From positions 3,533,232 through 3,597,231 of the forward strand of contig NC_091209.1 of assembly GCF_040958095.1 (NCBI RefSeq): a DNA stretch of 64,000 nucleotides, read 5' to 3'. Source of the DNA: Procambarus clarkii. Taxonomy: Eukaryota > Arthropoda > Malacostraca > Decapoda > Cambaridae. The translations under genes were made by a program, and so were the position numbers. This document shows positions 32,150 to 43,656 of the stretch, piece by piece (position 1 is the stretch's first letter; every line of letters starts with the position of its first letter). The notes beneath the pieces are model-generated. The model was given only the letters and a program-made list of their open reading frames with translations, was not told the DNA's origin and searched no databases.

Positions 32150-32760
32150 AAGTGAAACTCCATGCAACCTCTGAAGAGTCAACTAACACAATACTTGTAC
32201 CTCCTTTTAGACTGTTTAACAGGAACTTCATTTCGACGGCTCACAAAACGGAGGAAAGTGTCCTGAAAGATATTATTAATAGGAACGTTATTTCCACAGA
32301 CACAAATCAGAAGATACAATTAACAATCTACTATAAAACAAGAAAATGGCCAACCTACTCATAAAGAACTCTCCAGACACCAAACAGAACGCCTTGTAGG
32401 AAACCAACGTCGTCTATGCCTTCACATGCCCAATTGGGGACTGTCAGCCCCAAAGATCTCATAATATTGGCAAGACGACAACATCTCTTTCTAGGCTATT
32501 AACAATGCATAAACAACAGGGCTCCATCAAGGAGCATATAATCTCCAGACACAACCAGACCATCACTAGAGACATCTTAACAAGCAACATAGAAATTATC
32601 GACAGACACAACGATAACAGGAGGCTCGACATCAGTGAGGCCCTATACAGCAAAAAGTCAAAACCAGCAATCAACAGCCAATTAACACAATTACATTCTA
32701 CCCACTTCAAGACTCCAAACCAGCACAGAAGCAAGAAGATAGAATGTATACCCATGGTTA
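32150..32760 (+). pseudogene. Penelope-like element remnant with GIY-YIG endonuclease
   Basis: Two frames joined by a shift near 32360 read FNRNFISTAHKTEESVLKDI, VISTDTNQKIQLTIYYKTRK, then (after VVYAFTCPIG, visible in a third frame around 32410) a GIY-YIG-type core HNIGKTTTSLSRLLTMHKQQ, GSIKEHIISRHNQTITRDIL and NDNRRLDISEALYSKKSKPA. These match the C-terminal RT-to-endonuclease region of Penelope-like retroelements, in which GIY-YIG nicks the target. The YIG motif reads NIG. Broken and 5'-truncated. Confidence 0.75.
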
Positions 32761-33099
32761 TATGCCCATTGTATATATCCAATGTACATCCATTGTTTCA
32801 TGTTTTGTCTTTTGTTTCCTGTCACCTCACCCAAACATATTTGTATCCCCTCACCTCACCCAAAAACGAATATAAGCACAACATGAGTGAGTTAAAAAAA
32901 ATGTCTTTGAAAATGTGAGAAATGTTCTTACAAATCGCTTCTAGGCATCAGACCATAAAAAACATGTGAAAATGAAATTTGGGGAGTTAATTTTGAGAAG
33001 ATTCGTGTTAGAATCATTAATCTTACCCTTTCAGTCATATTCAACAACATATGTTTACAAGAAAGACTGCTACCAAAATATACTAAATACACAAATTAT
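32761..33099. other. Probable 3' flank of the Penelope-like element
   Basis: AT-rich, with a repeated cacctcacccaaa motif near 32820-32870. Likely 3' UTR of the Penelope-like remnant followed by unassigned sequence. Confidence 0.4.
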
Positions 33100-33853
33100 G
33101 CGAACAAGCCTGAATGGTCCCCAGGACAATATGCAACTGAAAACTCACACCCCAGAAGTGACTCGAACCCATACTCCCAGGAGCAACGCAACTGGTATGT
33201 ACAAGACGCCTTAATCCACTTGACCATCACGACCGGACAAAATGAGGTGATAGCCGAGGCTATTTGAACCACCCCACCGCCGGCACTCGGATAGTAATCT
33301 TGGGCATAGCATTTTACCAAATCACCTCATTCTTTGGGGCACACGTGAGGAACACAAATGCGAACAAGCCTGAATGGTCCCCAGGACAATATGCAACTGA
33401 AAACTCACACCCCAGAAGTGACTCGAACCCATACTCCCAGGAGCAACGCAACTGGTATGTACAAGACGCCTTAATCCACTTGACCATCACGACCGGACAA
33501 AATGAGGTGATAGCCGAGGCTATTTGAACCACCCCACCGCCGGCACTCGGATAGTAATCTTGGGCATAGCATTTTACCAAATCACCTCATTCTTTGGGGC
33601 ACACGTGAGGAACACAAATGCGAACAAGCCTGAATGGTCCCCAGGACAATATGCAACTGAAAACTCACACCCCAGAAGTGACTCGAACCCATACTCCCAG
33701 GAGCAACGCAACTGGTATGTACAAGACGCCTTAATCCACTTGACCATCACGACCGGACAAAATGAGGTGACAGCCGAGGCTATTTGAACCACCCCACCGC
33801 CGGCACTCGGATAGTAATCTTGGGCATAGCATTTTACCAAATCACCTCATTCG
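33100..33853 (-). repeat. SINE-1 tandem array, three 260-bp units
   Basis: Starts at 33100, 33360 and 33620 with GCGAACAAGCCTGAATGG; units 1 and 2 look identical and unit 3 differs at about one base. On the minus strand each unit holds a tRNA-like part with a box A-like TGGTCAAGTGG and a box B-like GGGTTCGAGTC (unit 1, 33160-33170). A tRNA-derived SINE amplified head-to-tail is the best explanation. Confidence 0.8.
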
Positions 33854-33879
33854 GTGATGTGAGGTGGTGATTCTGGGGG

Positions 33880-34164
33880 TGTGAGTTTTCAGTTGCATAT
33901 TGTCCTGGGGACCATTCAGGCTTGTTCGCATTTGTGTTCCTCACGTGTGCCCCAAAGAATGAGGTGATTTGGTAAAATGCTATGCCCAAGATTACTATCC
34001 GAGTGCCGGCGGTGGGGAGGTTCAAATAGCCTCGGCTATCACCTCATTTTGTCCGGTCGTGATGGTCAAGTGGATTAAGGCGTCTTGTACATACCAGTTG
34101 CGTTGCTCCTGGGAGTATGGGTTCGAGTCACTTCTGGGGTGTGAGTTTTCAGTTACACACATTA
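33880..34164 (+). repeat. SINE-1 unit, inverted relative to the array
   Basis: Same sequence as the array but in plus orientation, forming a large inverted repeat with unit 3. The tRNA-like part is at about 34055-34140, with box A-like TGGTCAAGTGG and box B-like GGGTTCGAGTC at about 34120-34130. Polymerase III would read it rightward. Confidence 0.8.
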
Positions 34165-34169
34165 TATAT

Positions 34170-34238
34170 ATATATATGGGAAAACTCAGTGCCAAATGCT
34201 TAATGCATATAAACTTCAGCTACTGGAACAGGGTAGTC

Positions 34239-34333
<95 letters not shown>
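34170..34333. repeat. SINE-2 fragment and (AT)n microsatellite
   Basis: 34180-34243 matches part of SINE-2 (aaactcagtgccaaatgctt and the cttcagctactggaacaggg block). (AT)n fills 34244-34333. Confidence 0.7.
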
Positions 34334-35395
<1,062 letters not shown>

Positions 35396-38001
35396 CAGGG
35401 GTCTCCAAACTATGGCCCGCGGGCCACATCCGGCCCGCCACATAATTTCATCCGGCCCTCCAAACAAATCCCTGTGTGGTGGCCTTGAAAAAATAATTAT
35501 CGTACGAATGGCATCGCAGAATTATTCAAAGCTGGGGCTGCTGACTGGTGGCGCTCAACCCGAGTCAGTTTTCCTCTCTCTCGATAGTGTGACGCACAGA
35601 TACTAATACTGGTAGGTATGTGTTGTGCATTAGAAACAATCAGTTGTGTATAACTGTATATTGTGGGGATGGAGGGCGAGTGGGGCTTCGCTGCTTCCGT
35701 TTCAGGGAGCACAAACACTGTGCAATATTCTTTTCTCTGTACTTTGACAATGCCTTTATCTTAGTTATACAAAATAGCAATAATACTATTGTAGCCAAAA
35801 ATATTGCATGTTTAAAATAGTTAAAATGGTAACCATTAAGTTTATCAACGAAAGCTGTTGCCATAATATTTACCACTTTATAATAATATGCTATGCTTTT
35901 TAACACCACATACAAGCTGTTTTTTTCCTGTAGAATTTATTTCATTTATTTTACCCTTATGTTTTCAGATATGGAAAAGATAAAGAAAAGAAAATTGGAC
36001 ATTGAGTGCCGTTGGTTCAATGACGAATGGAAGATAAAGTACTTTTTTGTGATAGCAAATGATAAAGCTTTATGCATAATATGTAGAGACAGTGTTGCTG
36101 TTCTGAAGGAATACAATATTCGTCGGCACTATGAATCTAAACATGGCTCAAGTTATTCTCACATCACAGGAGCAGAACGCACTAAAAAGTTTGAATCATT
36201 TCAGCACAGTCTGCATTCTCAACAAGCTGTTTTCAGTAAGAAAAAATCTGAAAATGAAACTTCAACTAGAGCCAGTTACAAAGTTGCCTATGTGTTGGCT
36301 AAAAAAGGAAAACCTTTCACTGATGGTAGTATCATAAAAGAGTGTATAGTGGAAGCAGCAGGAGAGGTATGTCCAGAAAAAGTAAACCTCTTCAAAATGA
36401 TAAGTCTTGGGTCAAATACTGTTGCTCGTAGAATTGAAGATTTAGGAGGCGACATAATTCGGCAAATAAAGGAAAAAACAAAAAGATTTTGTTGGTATTC
36501 TCTTGCTTTGGATGAATCAACTGATGTGTGTGATACTTCTCAGCTCTTAGTATTCATTCGTGGTGTTGATAGTGAATTTAATGTGAGCCAAGAATTAGCA
36601 TCAGTTCACAGCATGCACACCACAACAACTGGAGAGGACATTTTCAATGAAGTAAGTAAAACTATGACAGAATATAACCTGGAATGGAAACAAGTGCAGT
36701 GTGTGACAATTGATGGAGGAAAGAATATGTCTGGGACAAAGAAGGGTTTGGTTTGGCAAATTACAACAGCTTGTGAGGTTGGAGGATTCTCAAAACCCAT
36801 TTTTCTGCATTGCCTTATCCATCAACAAGCATTGTGCCTAAAATATGTTGATATGTCTTGTGTCATGAAACCTGTTGTTTCTGTGGTTATTTTCATTAGA
36901 TCTCATGCACTCAACCATCGCCAGTTCCGTGATTTCTTGAAAGAAATTGATGCGGAGTTTGTTAACTTGCCTTATTATACAGCAGTTAGATGGCTTAGTT
37001 GTGGAAAGGTTTTGCTGCATTTCATTGAGCTCAGATTAGAAATTGATTTATTTCTCACAGAGAAAAATAACCCTCAGCCATTATTATCAGAATGTGAATG
37101 GATTTGGAAATTGGCATTTTTTGCAGATATGACAGGTCATATGAATAACTTGAATCTGAAATTGCAAGGCAAAACAAATTTGATCAGTGACTACTTTGTT
37201 CATGTCAAGGCATTCAGAGCAAAACTTGCGCTACTTGAAGGCCAGGTGAAGGTTAAGAATTTTGCTCATTTTCCATGTTGTGAAAAATTTCATGCAGAAA
37301 GTAAAGTTGAATTTCCTTTTTCATTTGCAAATGAAATAATTTCAGATTTGAAAAAACAGTTTCAGAAGCGATTTGCTGACCTTGATGCCAAAGCAAATGA
37401 AATCAGGCTCTTTCATAATCCATTTGACTGCAATGCTGAAAATCTTCCAACTCAATTTCAAATGGAAATTATTGATCTCCAGGCAGATGACAGACTGAAA
37501 GATAAGTATAGAGAAGGAAATCTGATTGAGTTTTATAAATGCCTGCAGCCAGATCAGTTTCCAAATTTGATAAAGTTTGCTTGTAGTTTTGTGTCCATTT
37601 TTGGTTCAACATACTTGTGTGAACAAACTTTTTCCAAAATGAAGTATGTGAAATCTAACTATCGAGCAAATTTGTCTGATGATCACTTGAAATCAATTCT
37701 TACAATTGGCTCATCTAATCTGGAACCTGATTTTAATGAAATTTTCAAGTCAAAACGACAGTATCATTCGTCACACTAATTTGGTTGCATAAAACTAAAG
37801 GCAGGAATCTATTTAGTTTACCCTGATTTTTTCCAAAAAGATATGTTTTAATTTTTCCATGTTTATACTTTAATATTTGAGGAAATTAAATTACTGGCAC
37901 TGATTAGTTTTTTGTTTTTTTTCATTTTTTATTCCTCCGGCCCGCATAAATATGGGAAATATATAATGTGGCCCTTACATTGAAAAGTTTGGAGACCCCT
38001 G
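35396..38001 (+). mobile_element. Complete hAT DNA transposon
   Basis: 2606 bp with perfect 16-bp TIRs CAGGGGTCTCCAAACT (35396-35411) and AGTTTGGAGACCCCTG (37986-38001). An 8-bp target duplication, CACTACAC (35388-35395) and CACTACAT (38002-38009), differs at one base. Subterminal GGCCCGC/GTGGCCC blocks occur at both ends. It encodes one transposase. These features are typical of the Charlie/Tip100 branch of hAT. Confidence 0.92.
35971..37779 (+). CDS. hAT transposase, GTF2IRD2/ZBED-like
   Basis: Cut-and-paste transposase acting on the TIRs. The frame is open from 35893, but MEKIKKRKLDIECR at 35971 is the likelier start: a splice-acceptor-like TTTTCAG precedes it and the residues upstream are hydrophobic filler. 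Numbering is from that Met. A BED-type zinc finger lies near 30-62 (CIIC...RRHYESKH). The RNase H-like core has Asp in ALDESTDVCD and VTIDGGKNMSG, then the hAT insertion motifs HCLIHQQAL and TAVRWLSCGKVL. The C-terminal dimerisation region reads STYLCEQTFSKMKYVKSNYR. There is no internal stop over 602 residues. Closest in style to the hAT proteins domesticated as GTF2IRD2 in vertebrates. Confidence 0.9.
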   Translation: MEKIKKRKLDIECRWFNDEWKIKYFFVIANDKALCIICRDSVAVLKEYNIRRHYESKHGSSYSHITGAERTKKFESFQHSLHSQQAVFSKKKSENETSTRASYKVAYVLAKKGKPFTDGSIIKECIVEAAGEVCPEKVNLFKMISLGSNTVARRIEDLGGDIIRQIKEKTKRFCWYSLALDESTDVCDTSQLLVFIRGVDSEFNVSQELASVHSMHTTTTGEDIFNEVSKTMTEYNLEWKQVQCVTIDGGKNMSGTKKGLVWQITTACEVGGFSKPIFLHCLIHQQALCLKYVDMSCVMKPVVSVVIFIRSHALNHRQFRDFLKEIDAEFVNLPYYTAVRWLSCGKVLLHFIELRLEIDLFLTEKNNPQPLLSECEWIWKLAFFADMTGHMNNLNLKLQGKTNLISDYFVHVKAFRAKLALLEGQVKVKNFAHFPCCEKFHAESKVEFPFSFANEIISDLKKQFQKRFADLDAKANEIRLFHNPFDCNAENLPTQFQMEIIDLQADDRLKDKYREGNLIEFYKCLQPDQFPNLIKFACSFVSIFGSTYLCEQTFSKMKYVKSNYRANLSDDHLKSILTIGSSNLEPDFNEIFKSKRQYHSSH

Positions 38002-38009
38002 CACTACAT

Positions 38010-38373
38010 CATACTTCAAAGCCATAAGAGAGGTAGGAATTCTGGGGTATTTAACCAACCAGAACTCCAATCCTCTCCCAGGCAATGAGATAGTGTGGGA
38101 CCCCGGGTGCTCTTTCATCGGGCCCTGTTATATGGGAAAACTCAGTGCCAAATGCTTAATGCACAGACTACCCTGTTCTAGTAGCTGAAGTTTATAACTT
38201 TTTAAGACACTCAACCCACCAGGGGACTCGAACACTGGCCAACAAGGTGGGTTGGCCAGTGACTCGAACATTGGCCAGTGTTCGAGTCCCCTGGTGGGTT
38301 GAGTGTCTAAAAAGTTATAAACTTCAGCTACTGGAACAGGGTAGTCTGTGCATTAAGCATTTGGCACTGAGTT
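38010..38373. repeat. SINE-2 flank and head-to-head SINE-2 palindrome
   Basis: 38010-38130 continues the SINE-2 copy split by the hAT element. 38131-38250 (minus) and about 38265-38373 (plus) are two facing SINE-2 pieces that share aaactcagtgccaaatgctt, the cttcagctactgg block and the box B-like GTTCGAGTCCCC. They form a palindrome about 240 bp long. Confidence 0.7.
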
Positions 38374-38652
38374 TTATAAAATAAATATTTCTTTGATATC
38401 CCCAGAGTCAAACTTAATTTGTGTAAACACTCTATGCAAATAAAGGGACCCAGTCTATGGAATTCACTCCCTATTGAATTGAAAAGCTGTCCAACTCTTG
38501 CATCATTCAAAAACAATACTAAAAAGTACCTAATTTCATCTTCATAGTTTTTTACCTTTTGCTTTAAAACTGCACTGTATCTATTGCTACCCAATCTTTA
38601 CGTACCCAATCGGAACATCTTTATCATTGCGATCATTGCTGTCTTCTTATAT
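38374..38652 (+). pseudogene. LINE-B ORF2 end and 3' UTR, first part
   Basis: It reads KYFFDIPRVKLNLCKHSMQI-like residues (from about 38385), then SLWNSLPIELKSCPTLASF, a stop and the start of the 3' UTR. It breaks at cttcttatat (38652) and continues at 40923 with ctgtcaatctgctgtatggt, so a reverse LINE-A is inserted here. Confidence 0.8.
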
Positions 38653-39107
38653 AATAATAATAATTTATAATAATAATAATAATAATTTTTATTTAGGTAA
38701 AGGTACATACATAAAGAGATTTGACAAAGTTTGTTGGCTTTATAGATAGAGCTAGTACATACAATGCCTAAAGCCACTATTACGCAAAGCGTTTCGGGCA
38801 GGAAAAAACACTAATGACTAAAGCTTAAAACTAATGGGTAAAAAGAATAAAATGTGTTGAGTGCAAATAAAAATATAGGTAAAAGAGGGGGGAACATTGT
38901 TGAAAAAGCAGCACAAATACAATTACAAATTATTACAGAAAATTACATTCAAACAGCGTTGATTTGAAAAACAAAAAACATACATGGGTTGACAACAGAG
39001 GGGTAAGGTAGGTTACAGGGAATTTATTAGGTATAGCTTCGTTTTTAACTTAAACTGGTTGAGAGAGGTACAGTCTTTAACATGGTTGGGAAGGTCATTC
39101 CACATTC
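38653..39107 (-). pseudogene. LINE-A 3' end (reverse), left part
   Basis: Reverse LINE-A with tail (TTA)n-like repeats at 38653-38685, the hairpin CCCGAAACGC at about 38772-38801, and the end of ORF2 up to the NDLPNHVKD codons. It is split by a forward LINE-A copy at ATTC (39104-39107) and resumes at 40604. Confidence 0.85.
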
Positions 39108-40603
39108 ACTAACGCCACATTCCACATTCCACATTCCACAAGCACTAACGATGCACTTATTAGTATGCTTAACTCGATTCATACAGCTCTTGATAAAAAT
39201 GAGTTCTCTGTTGGGTTGTTTGTGGACCTGCGTAAAGCTTTTGACACTGTCAACCACCAAAACCTTCTTCTTAAATTACATCATTATGGAGTCAGAGGAC
39301 ACTCCCTACAATACCTCAAATCCTACCTTACTGACAGGCTCCAATATGTTTCTGTGAATAATACAATTTCTCCCACCCTACCCATCAACATTGGTGTTCC
39401 CCAGGGCAGCATACTTGGCCCTCTCCTCTTTCTCATCTACATTAATGACCTTCCAAATGCCTCCCAACACCTCAAACCAATTCTATTTGCTGACGACACA
39501 ACCTTCATTTACTCCAGTCCTTATCCCCTTGCTCTAAATGCCACAGTAAATACTGAGCTAAATAAAGTCCATCTGTGGCTAACTGCCAACAAACTCACCC
39601 TTAACATTGACAAAACCTTTTATATTCTGTTTGGCAATAAATCCTCTAATCAAATAAATCTCAAAATAAACAATACCCAAATTTGTAACAAATTAGATGG
39701 CAAATTCCTTGGCATTCTCATTGACCACAAGCTTAATTTCCAGGGACACATTCTAAACATATCAAAAAAAGTTTCAAAAACTGTGGGCATTCTTTCTAAG
39801 ATCAGATATTATGTACCACGCCCTGCCCTGGTGACTCTCTATTACTCCCTTATCTATCCATATCTCAACTATGGTATTTGTGCTTGGGGCTCTACTACCC
39901 AAAATCACTTACGTCCTCTAATTACTCAACACAAAGCTGCTATTAGGACAATATCCAATTCTGGCCCCAGACATCACTCGGTACCCCTACTTAAATCTCT
40001 GAATATGTTAGACATTAAGTCACTGCACATTCTCTCATGTGCATTATACATATATAAAACGCTAAACTATAATGCCAATCCTGATCTCAAAAGCTTCATA
40101 GAAGGTTGTATCAGAACCCATGAGCATCACACCAGAAATAAATACAGTTTTGATATTCCTAGAGTACGACTTAATCAAACTAGAAATGCTCTACAAATCA
40201 AGGGGCCCAGAATGTGGAATGACCTTCCCAACCATGTTAAAGACTGTACCTCTCTCAACCAGTTTAAGTTAAAAGCGAAGCTATACCTAATAAATTCCCT
40301 GTAACCTACCTTACCCTTCTATTGTCAACCAATGTCTGTTTTTTCTTTAAAGAGCGCTGTTTGTCGACATAATTGTATTTGTGCTGCTTTTTCATCTATG
40401 TTTTCATTTCTTGTTTTCATTCTACTCATTATGCTCAATTAGTATTAAGCTTGTCATTTAAGTTTATCATGCCCGAAACGCTTTGCGTAATAGTGGCTTT
40501 AGGCATTGTATGTACTAGCTATACCTATAAGTTAAACAATCCTTGTAAATATCTATTGTATGTATGTACCTTACCTAAATAAAATTGTATTGTATTGTAT
40601 TGT
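39108..40603 (+). mobile_element. LINE-A, forward 5'-truncated copy inside reverse LINE-A
   Basis: Flanked by ATTC at 39104-39107 and 40604-40607. Its first about 32 bases are filler made of repeated ccacattc and actaacg pieces, then LINE-A starts at AGCACTAACGATGCAC. It holds the RT C-terminal half, the 3' UTR hairpin at 40472-40500 and a (TGTAT)n tail at about 40580-40603. Confidence 0.88.
39165..40304 (+). CDS. LINE-A reverse transcriptase, C-terminal part (open)
   Basis: 379 codons without a stop. Motifs in order are VGLFVDLRKAFDTVNHQNLL, INIGVPQGSILGPLLFLIYI, the catalytic FADDTTFIYSS, the thumb region KFLGILIDHKLNFQGHI, and the C-terminal IPRVRLNQTRNALQIKGPRM. It lacks the endonuclease and the RT fingers because of 5' truncation, so it is not an independent gene although it carries no lesion. 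The first Met is internal to the original ORF2. Confidence 0.85.
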   Translation: MLNSIHTALDKNEFSVGLFVDLRKAFDTVNHQNLLLKLHHYGVRGHSLQYLKSYLTDRLQYVSVNNTISPTLPINIGVPQGSILGPLLFLIYINDLPNASQHLKPILFADDTTFIYSSPYPLALNATVNTELNKVHLWLTANKLTLNIDKTFYILFGNKSSNQINLKINNTQICNKLDGKFLGILIDHKLNFQGHILNISKKVSKTVGILSKIRYYVPRPALVTLYYSLIYPYLNYGICAWGSTTQNHLRPLITQHKAAIRTISNSGPRHHSVPLLKSLNMLDIKSLHILSCALYIYKTLNYNANPDLKSFIEGCIRTHEHHTRNKYSFDIPRVRLNQTRNALQIKGPRMWNDLPNHVKDCTSLNQFKLKAKLYLINSL

Positions 40604-40922
40604 ATTCTGGGCCCCTTGATTTGTAGAGCATTTCTGGTTTGATTAAGTCGTACTCTAGGAATATCAAAACTGTATTTATTTCTGGTGTGGTGCTCATGGG
40701 TTCTGTTACAACCTTCTATGAAGCTTTTGAGATCAGGATTGGCATTATAGTTTAGCGTTTTATATATGTATAATACACATGAGAGAATGTGCAGTGACTT
40801 AATGTCTAACATATTCAGAGATTTGAGTAGGGGTACCGAGTGATGTCTGGGGCCAGAATTGGATATTGTCCTAATAGCAGCTTTGTGTTGAGTAATTAGA
40901 GGACGTAAGTGATTTTGGGTAG
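40604..40922 (-). pseudogene. LINE-A (reverse), right part
   Basis: Continues the reverse LINE-A of 38653-39107. On the minus strand it reads MLDIKSLHILSCVLYIYKTL and NPDLKSFIEGCNRTHEHHTR. It is 5'-truncated at about 40922, where LINE-B 3' UTR resumes. Confidence 0.82.
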
Positions 40923-41263
40923 TACTGTCAATCTGCTGTATGGTGTCTATTAATCTTGTTTAAATTACCAATCAAGCTGTCAATGTAATCAATCAGAGCT
41001 TTAATATGCCAATGTGCTTTAATATACTTACTAATCTCTCTCATCTCATTTTTTTTCTTGCAATGTATTTGTTATCATTTTATTAATTCTGATAGAATTT
41101 ACCTACTTAAAATTATCTGTTAGATTAAGGACCTGCCCGAAACGCTGCGCGTACTACTGACTTTACAAGAGTGCAATTACTGTACTATGCTATGTATTCT
41201 CACAAACCCAATGTACCTTCTGGTATATAAATGAATAAATAAATAAATAAATAAATAAATAAG
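40923..41263 (+). pseudogene. LINE-B 3' UTR and tail, second part
   Basis: Rest of the LINE-B copy begun at 38374. It has the hairpin CCCGAAACGCTGCGCGT at 41136 and an (AAAT)n tail at about 41230-41263. I-clade ORF2 sequence follows directly. Confidence 0.82.
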
Positions 41264-41589
41264 TAGCCATGGAAGAGAAGATTAAAGAGCGGGAAAGACA
41301 ATGGCTTGAGTTCACTAGCTCTATTGGACGGGAAACATCTGCAAGACAAGAGTGGGCAAAAATTCAGATAGCTAAGGGGGGCAGAACCCGGCCTGCGGCT
41401 CACAATGACCCCCAGGGCAAAGCCGATCGAGGAACTAATTCACAAGGGGAGTGATGCAGCATTCTCCTCCTCCCTCCCTGCAGAAATCAGCAGGGAACAG
41501 CTCCTGCGACATGATGACAGAAGAATTAGGATAACAAGAGCACTGTCTAGTGATGACGAATATGGGGAACCAATCATAGCCCAGGAAGT
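41264..41589 (+). pseudogene. I-clade LINE ORF2, segment before RT
   Basis: Readable as WLEFTSSIGRETSARQEWAK then, after a shift, SSLPAEISREQLLRHD and ITRALSSDDEYGEPIIAQEV. This is the linker just upstream of RT in I-clade LINEs. It is cut by a reverse I-clade copy; AAGT at 41586-41589 and 43657-43660 is the likely target duplication. RT begins after the second AAGT. Confidence 0.7.
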
Positions 41590-43656
41590 TTTTTTTTATT
41601 ATTATTATTATTTTCTACCACAGACGTGGCCACACATTTATAATGCTAACCAGCATATATACATTTTCTTATGTCCTCCATGGACAGGGTTAGAGAAGTA
41701 TTAAACATATAGTTCAAGGGTTTATTGAACACTCAACCACAGAAGGTGTTTCGTTGCTTTTAAAATGCTAAGCTAATCTACATACGTAAATACATAGATT
41801 CACAGATTTACGTATGCCCTACATAAAGTGTTATATGTGTCTTTTACATAGTGTCATTAATGTACATTCACAAAGGTGAAATGTAGTTCTGATCAGCTTC
41901 CATATATACTTTATACCCATACATATACATACACACACACACACACATATACATACATATATATACACACACACACACATGCATTCACATACATTTGTCT
42001 CATTTACTCTGACAGGGTGAGGTAGCTGATAAAGAAACTAGTGTGCAATTAAGCACTTAATCATTGAAGGTGATGAAGGTGCTTTTACAAGCTCAAGTTA
42101 TATAGTTACATCATATATATACATTGTATGATTGATATATTACATGGTCAATCTTGGATACAAGTCCAATATATCATCAAGTGTTCCAGTACTCATATAG
42201 TAACTACAGAGTTCAGCATACCTTAGCCCAGGAGGGCGAAAGTCAGTCAGTATGGGACATTCTACAATATAATGTTCAAGAGAGTGCATGTTTTCTCTTT
42301 CACAAAGTTGACACATTGTGTACTCGACATTTGGGTTTTGAGAAAGCTGCCAGATACGTCTATATCCCAGGCGTATTCTGGCCACTATAACATCACATTG
42401 CCGGGTTCTTGTTCTATTAGTCCCACATGTGAATGTCTCCTCACGATATCTATCATAATATTTAATGCTACAACTTTCAGGTCTTTGAGAATTTGTTAGG
42501 TCGGTGAGATTTCCATTAGATATTTGTTTAAGTATTCTCTTTGTCACTGCTAATGAAACACCCATATCAATTTCTACCACTGGTTTTCTGCAGGCTTGCT
42601 AAGTCTGCAGACTTAGCAAGCATATCAACAGTGTCATGCCTTGAGATGCCAACATGTGATGGTATCCATAGGAATTTAATCTCAAATCTGTTTTCTTTGG
42701 CAGCTAAAACATTCATTCGAATATCACTGACTATTTTCTGGGTGTCACTACTATGTGCGTTCAATGCCAGGAGTGCACTCTGCGAGTCACAGTATATAAG
42801 TCCACTGCCTTTGTCTTTTAAAAATTCAGTGGCAAGGTATATGCCTGCAAGTTCGGTTTGAGTTGTACTTGCCCAGTTATTGACGCGCTTCATTGCTGTA
42901 TGTACGAGAGAAGATTGTTCAAATATGTTACATGCATATCCAGTTCATCGTCCACCTTCTTCTACAGAGTCGTCGGTATAGCACTGGTAAACATCATTAC
43001 CCATACTCTGAGTACTTTCAGTGATGCTTTTCAGTGTTAACTGTTTTAATAATGTAGTGTGCACACTATCTTTCTTGGGCGCATTTACAAAATCAACTGA
43101 TAGATCCCAGTTATCCCGTGGAGTAATTGGTTGATTAATCATTAGTTGAGTTGGGTACATATTTAATATTTTGATGGAGTTGGCTACCTTGTAGAACCAA
43201 TATACATAATCAGATTTCGTTCTTCTTCTATAGACCTCAGGTGAGTGCAGCATATTAGAAAGTTTAACTTGAAACTTCATATGTTGTCTAGATCTACTCA
43301 ATGCCTTCACGCCGAAAACTGTGCTAATAGACAAAATTCTCTCACTTATGGTAGGTAATTTTAACTCTGCTCTCATATTAACTATTCTCGTGGACTTTGT
43401 AGCCCCAAGGATGAGACGCATAGCTTCATTTTGCAAGGTTTCAAGAGATTTCAGCTCTTTGTCAGTATACAGCGTGAGATGTAGAGCATTGTAGTCAATC
43501 ACAGAGCGTATAAATGATACATAAAACATTCTAGCAAGTCTCACGTTAAGTCCATGATTGACACCAACAAGGACCCGCAAGGGCTTTAATCTCTCCCAAA
43601 GTCTCCTCTTGAGAGAAGGTACCCAGGGTCGTTAATGGGGACACCAAGGTATCTGT
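41590..43656 (-). pseudogene. I-clade LINE (reverse): RT end, RNase H and zinc finger
   Basis: On the minus strand the order is YRYLGVPINDPG (43656), RT C-terminal region (42945-43580, SFIRSVIDYNALHLTLY and QNEAMRLILGATKS), RNase H (42567-42893, TELAGIYLATEF, YCDSQSALLAL, FLWIPSHVGISRHD) and a C-terminal zinc finger (42140-42580, CQLCERENMHSLEHYIVEC). A (TAA)n tail lies at the left end (41590-41612), as in the I clade. Frameshifts near 42570 and 42900 separate the frames. 41740-42125 is its 3' UTR, with (CA)n runs at 41932-41980. Confidence 0.82.

Noticed and set aside
33100-33853. CRISPR-like array
   Set aside because: The units are 260 bp with no short repeat-spacer pattern, and the setting is eukaryotic.
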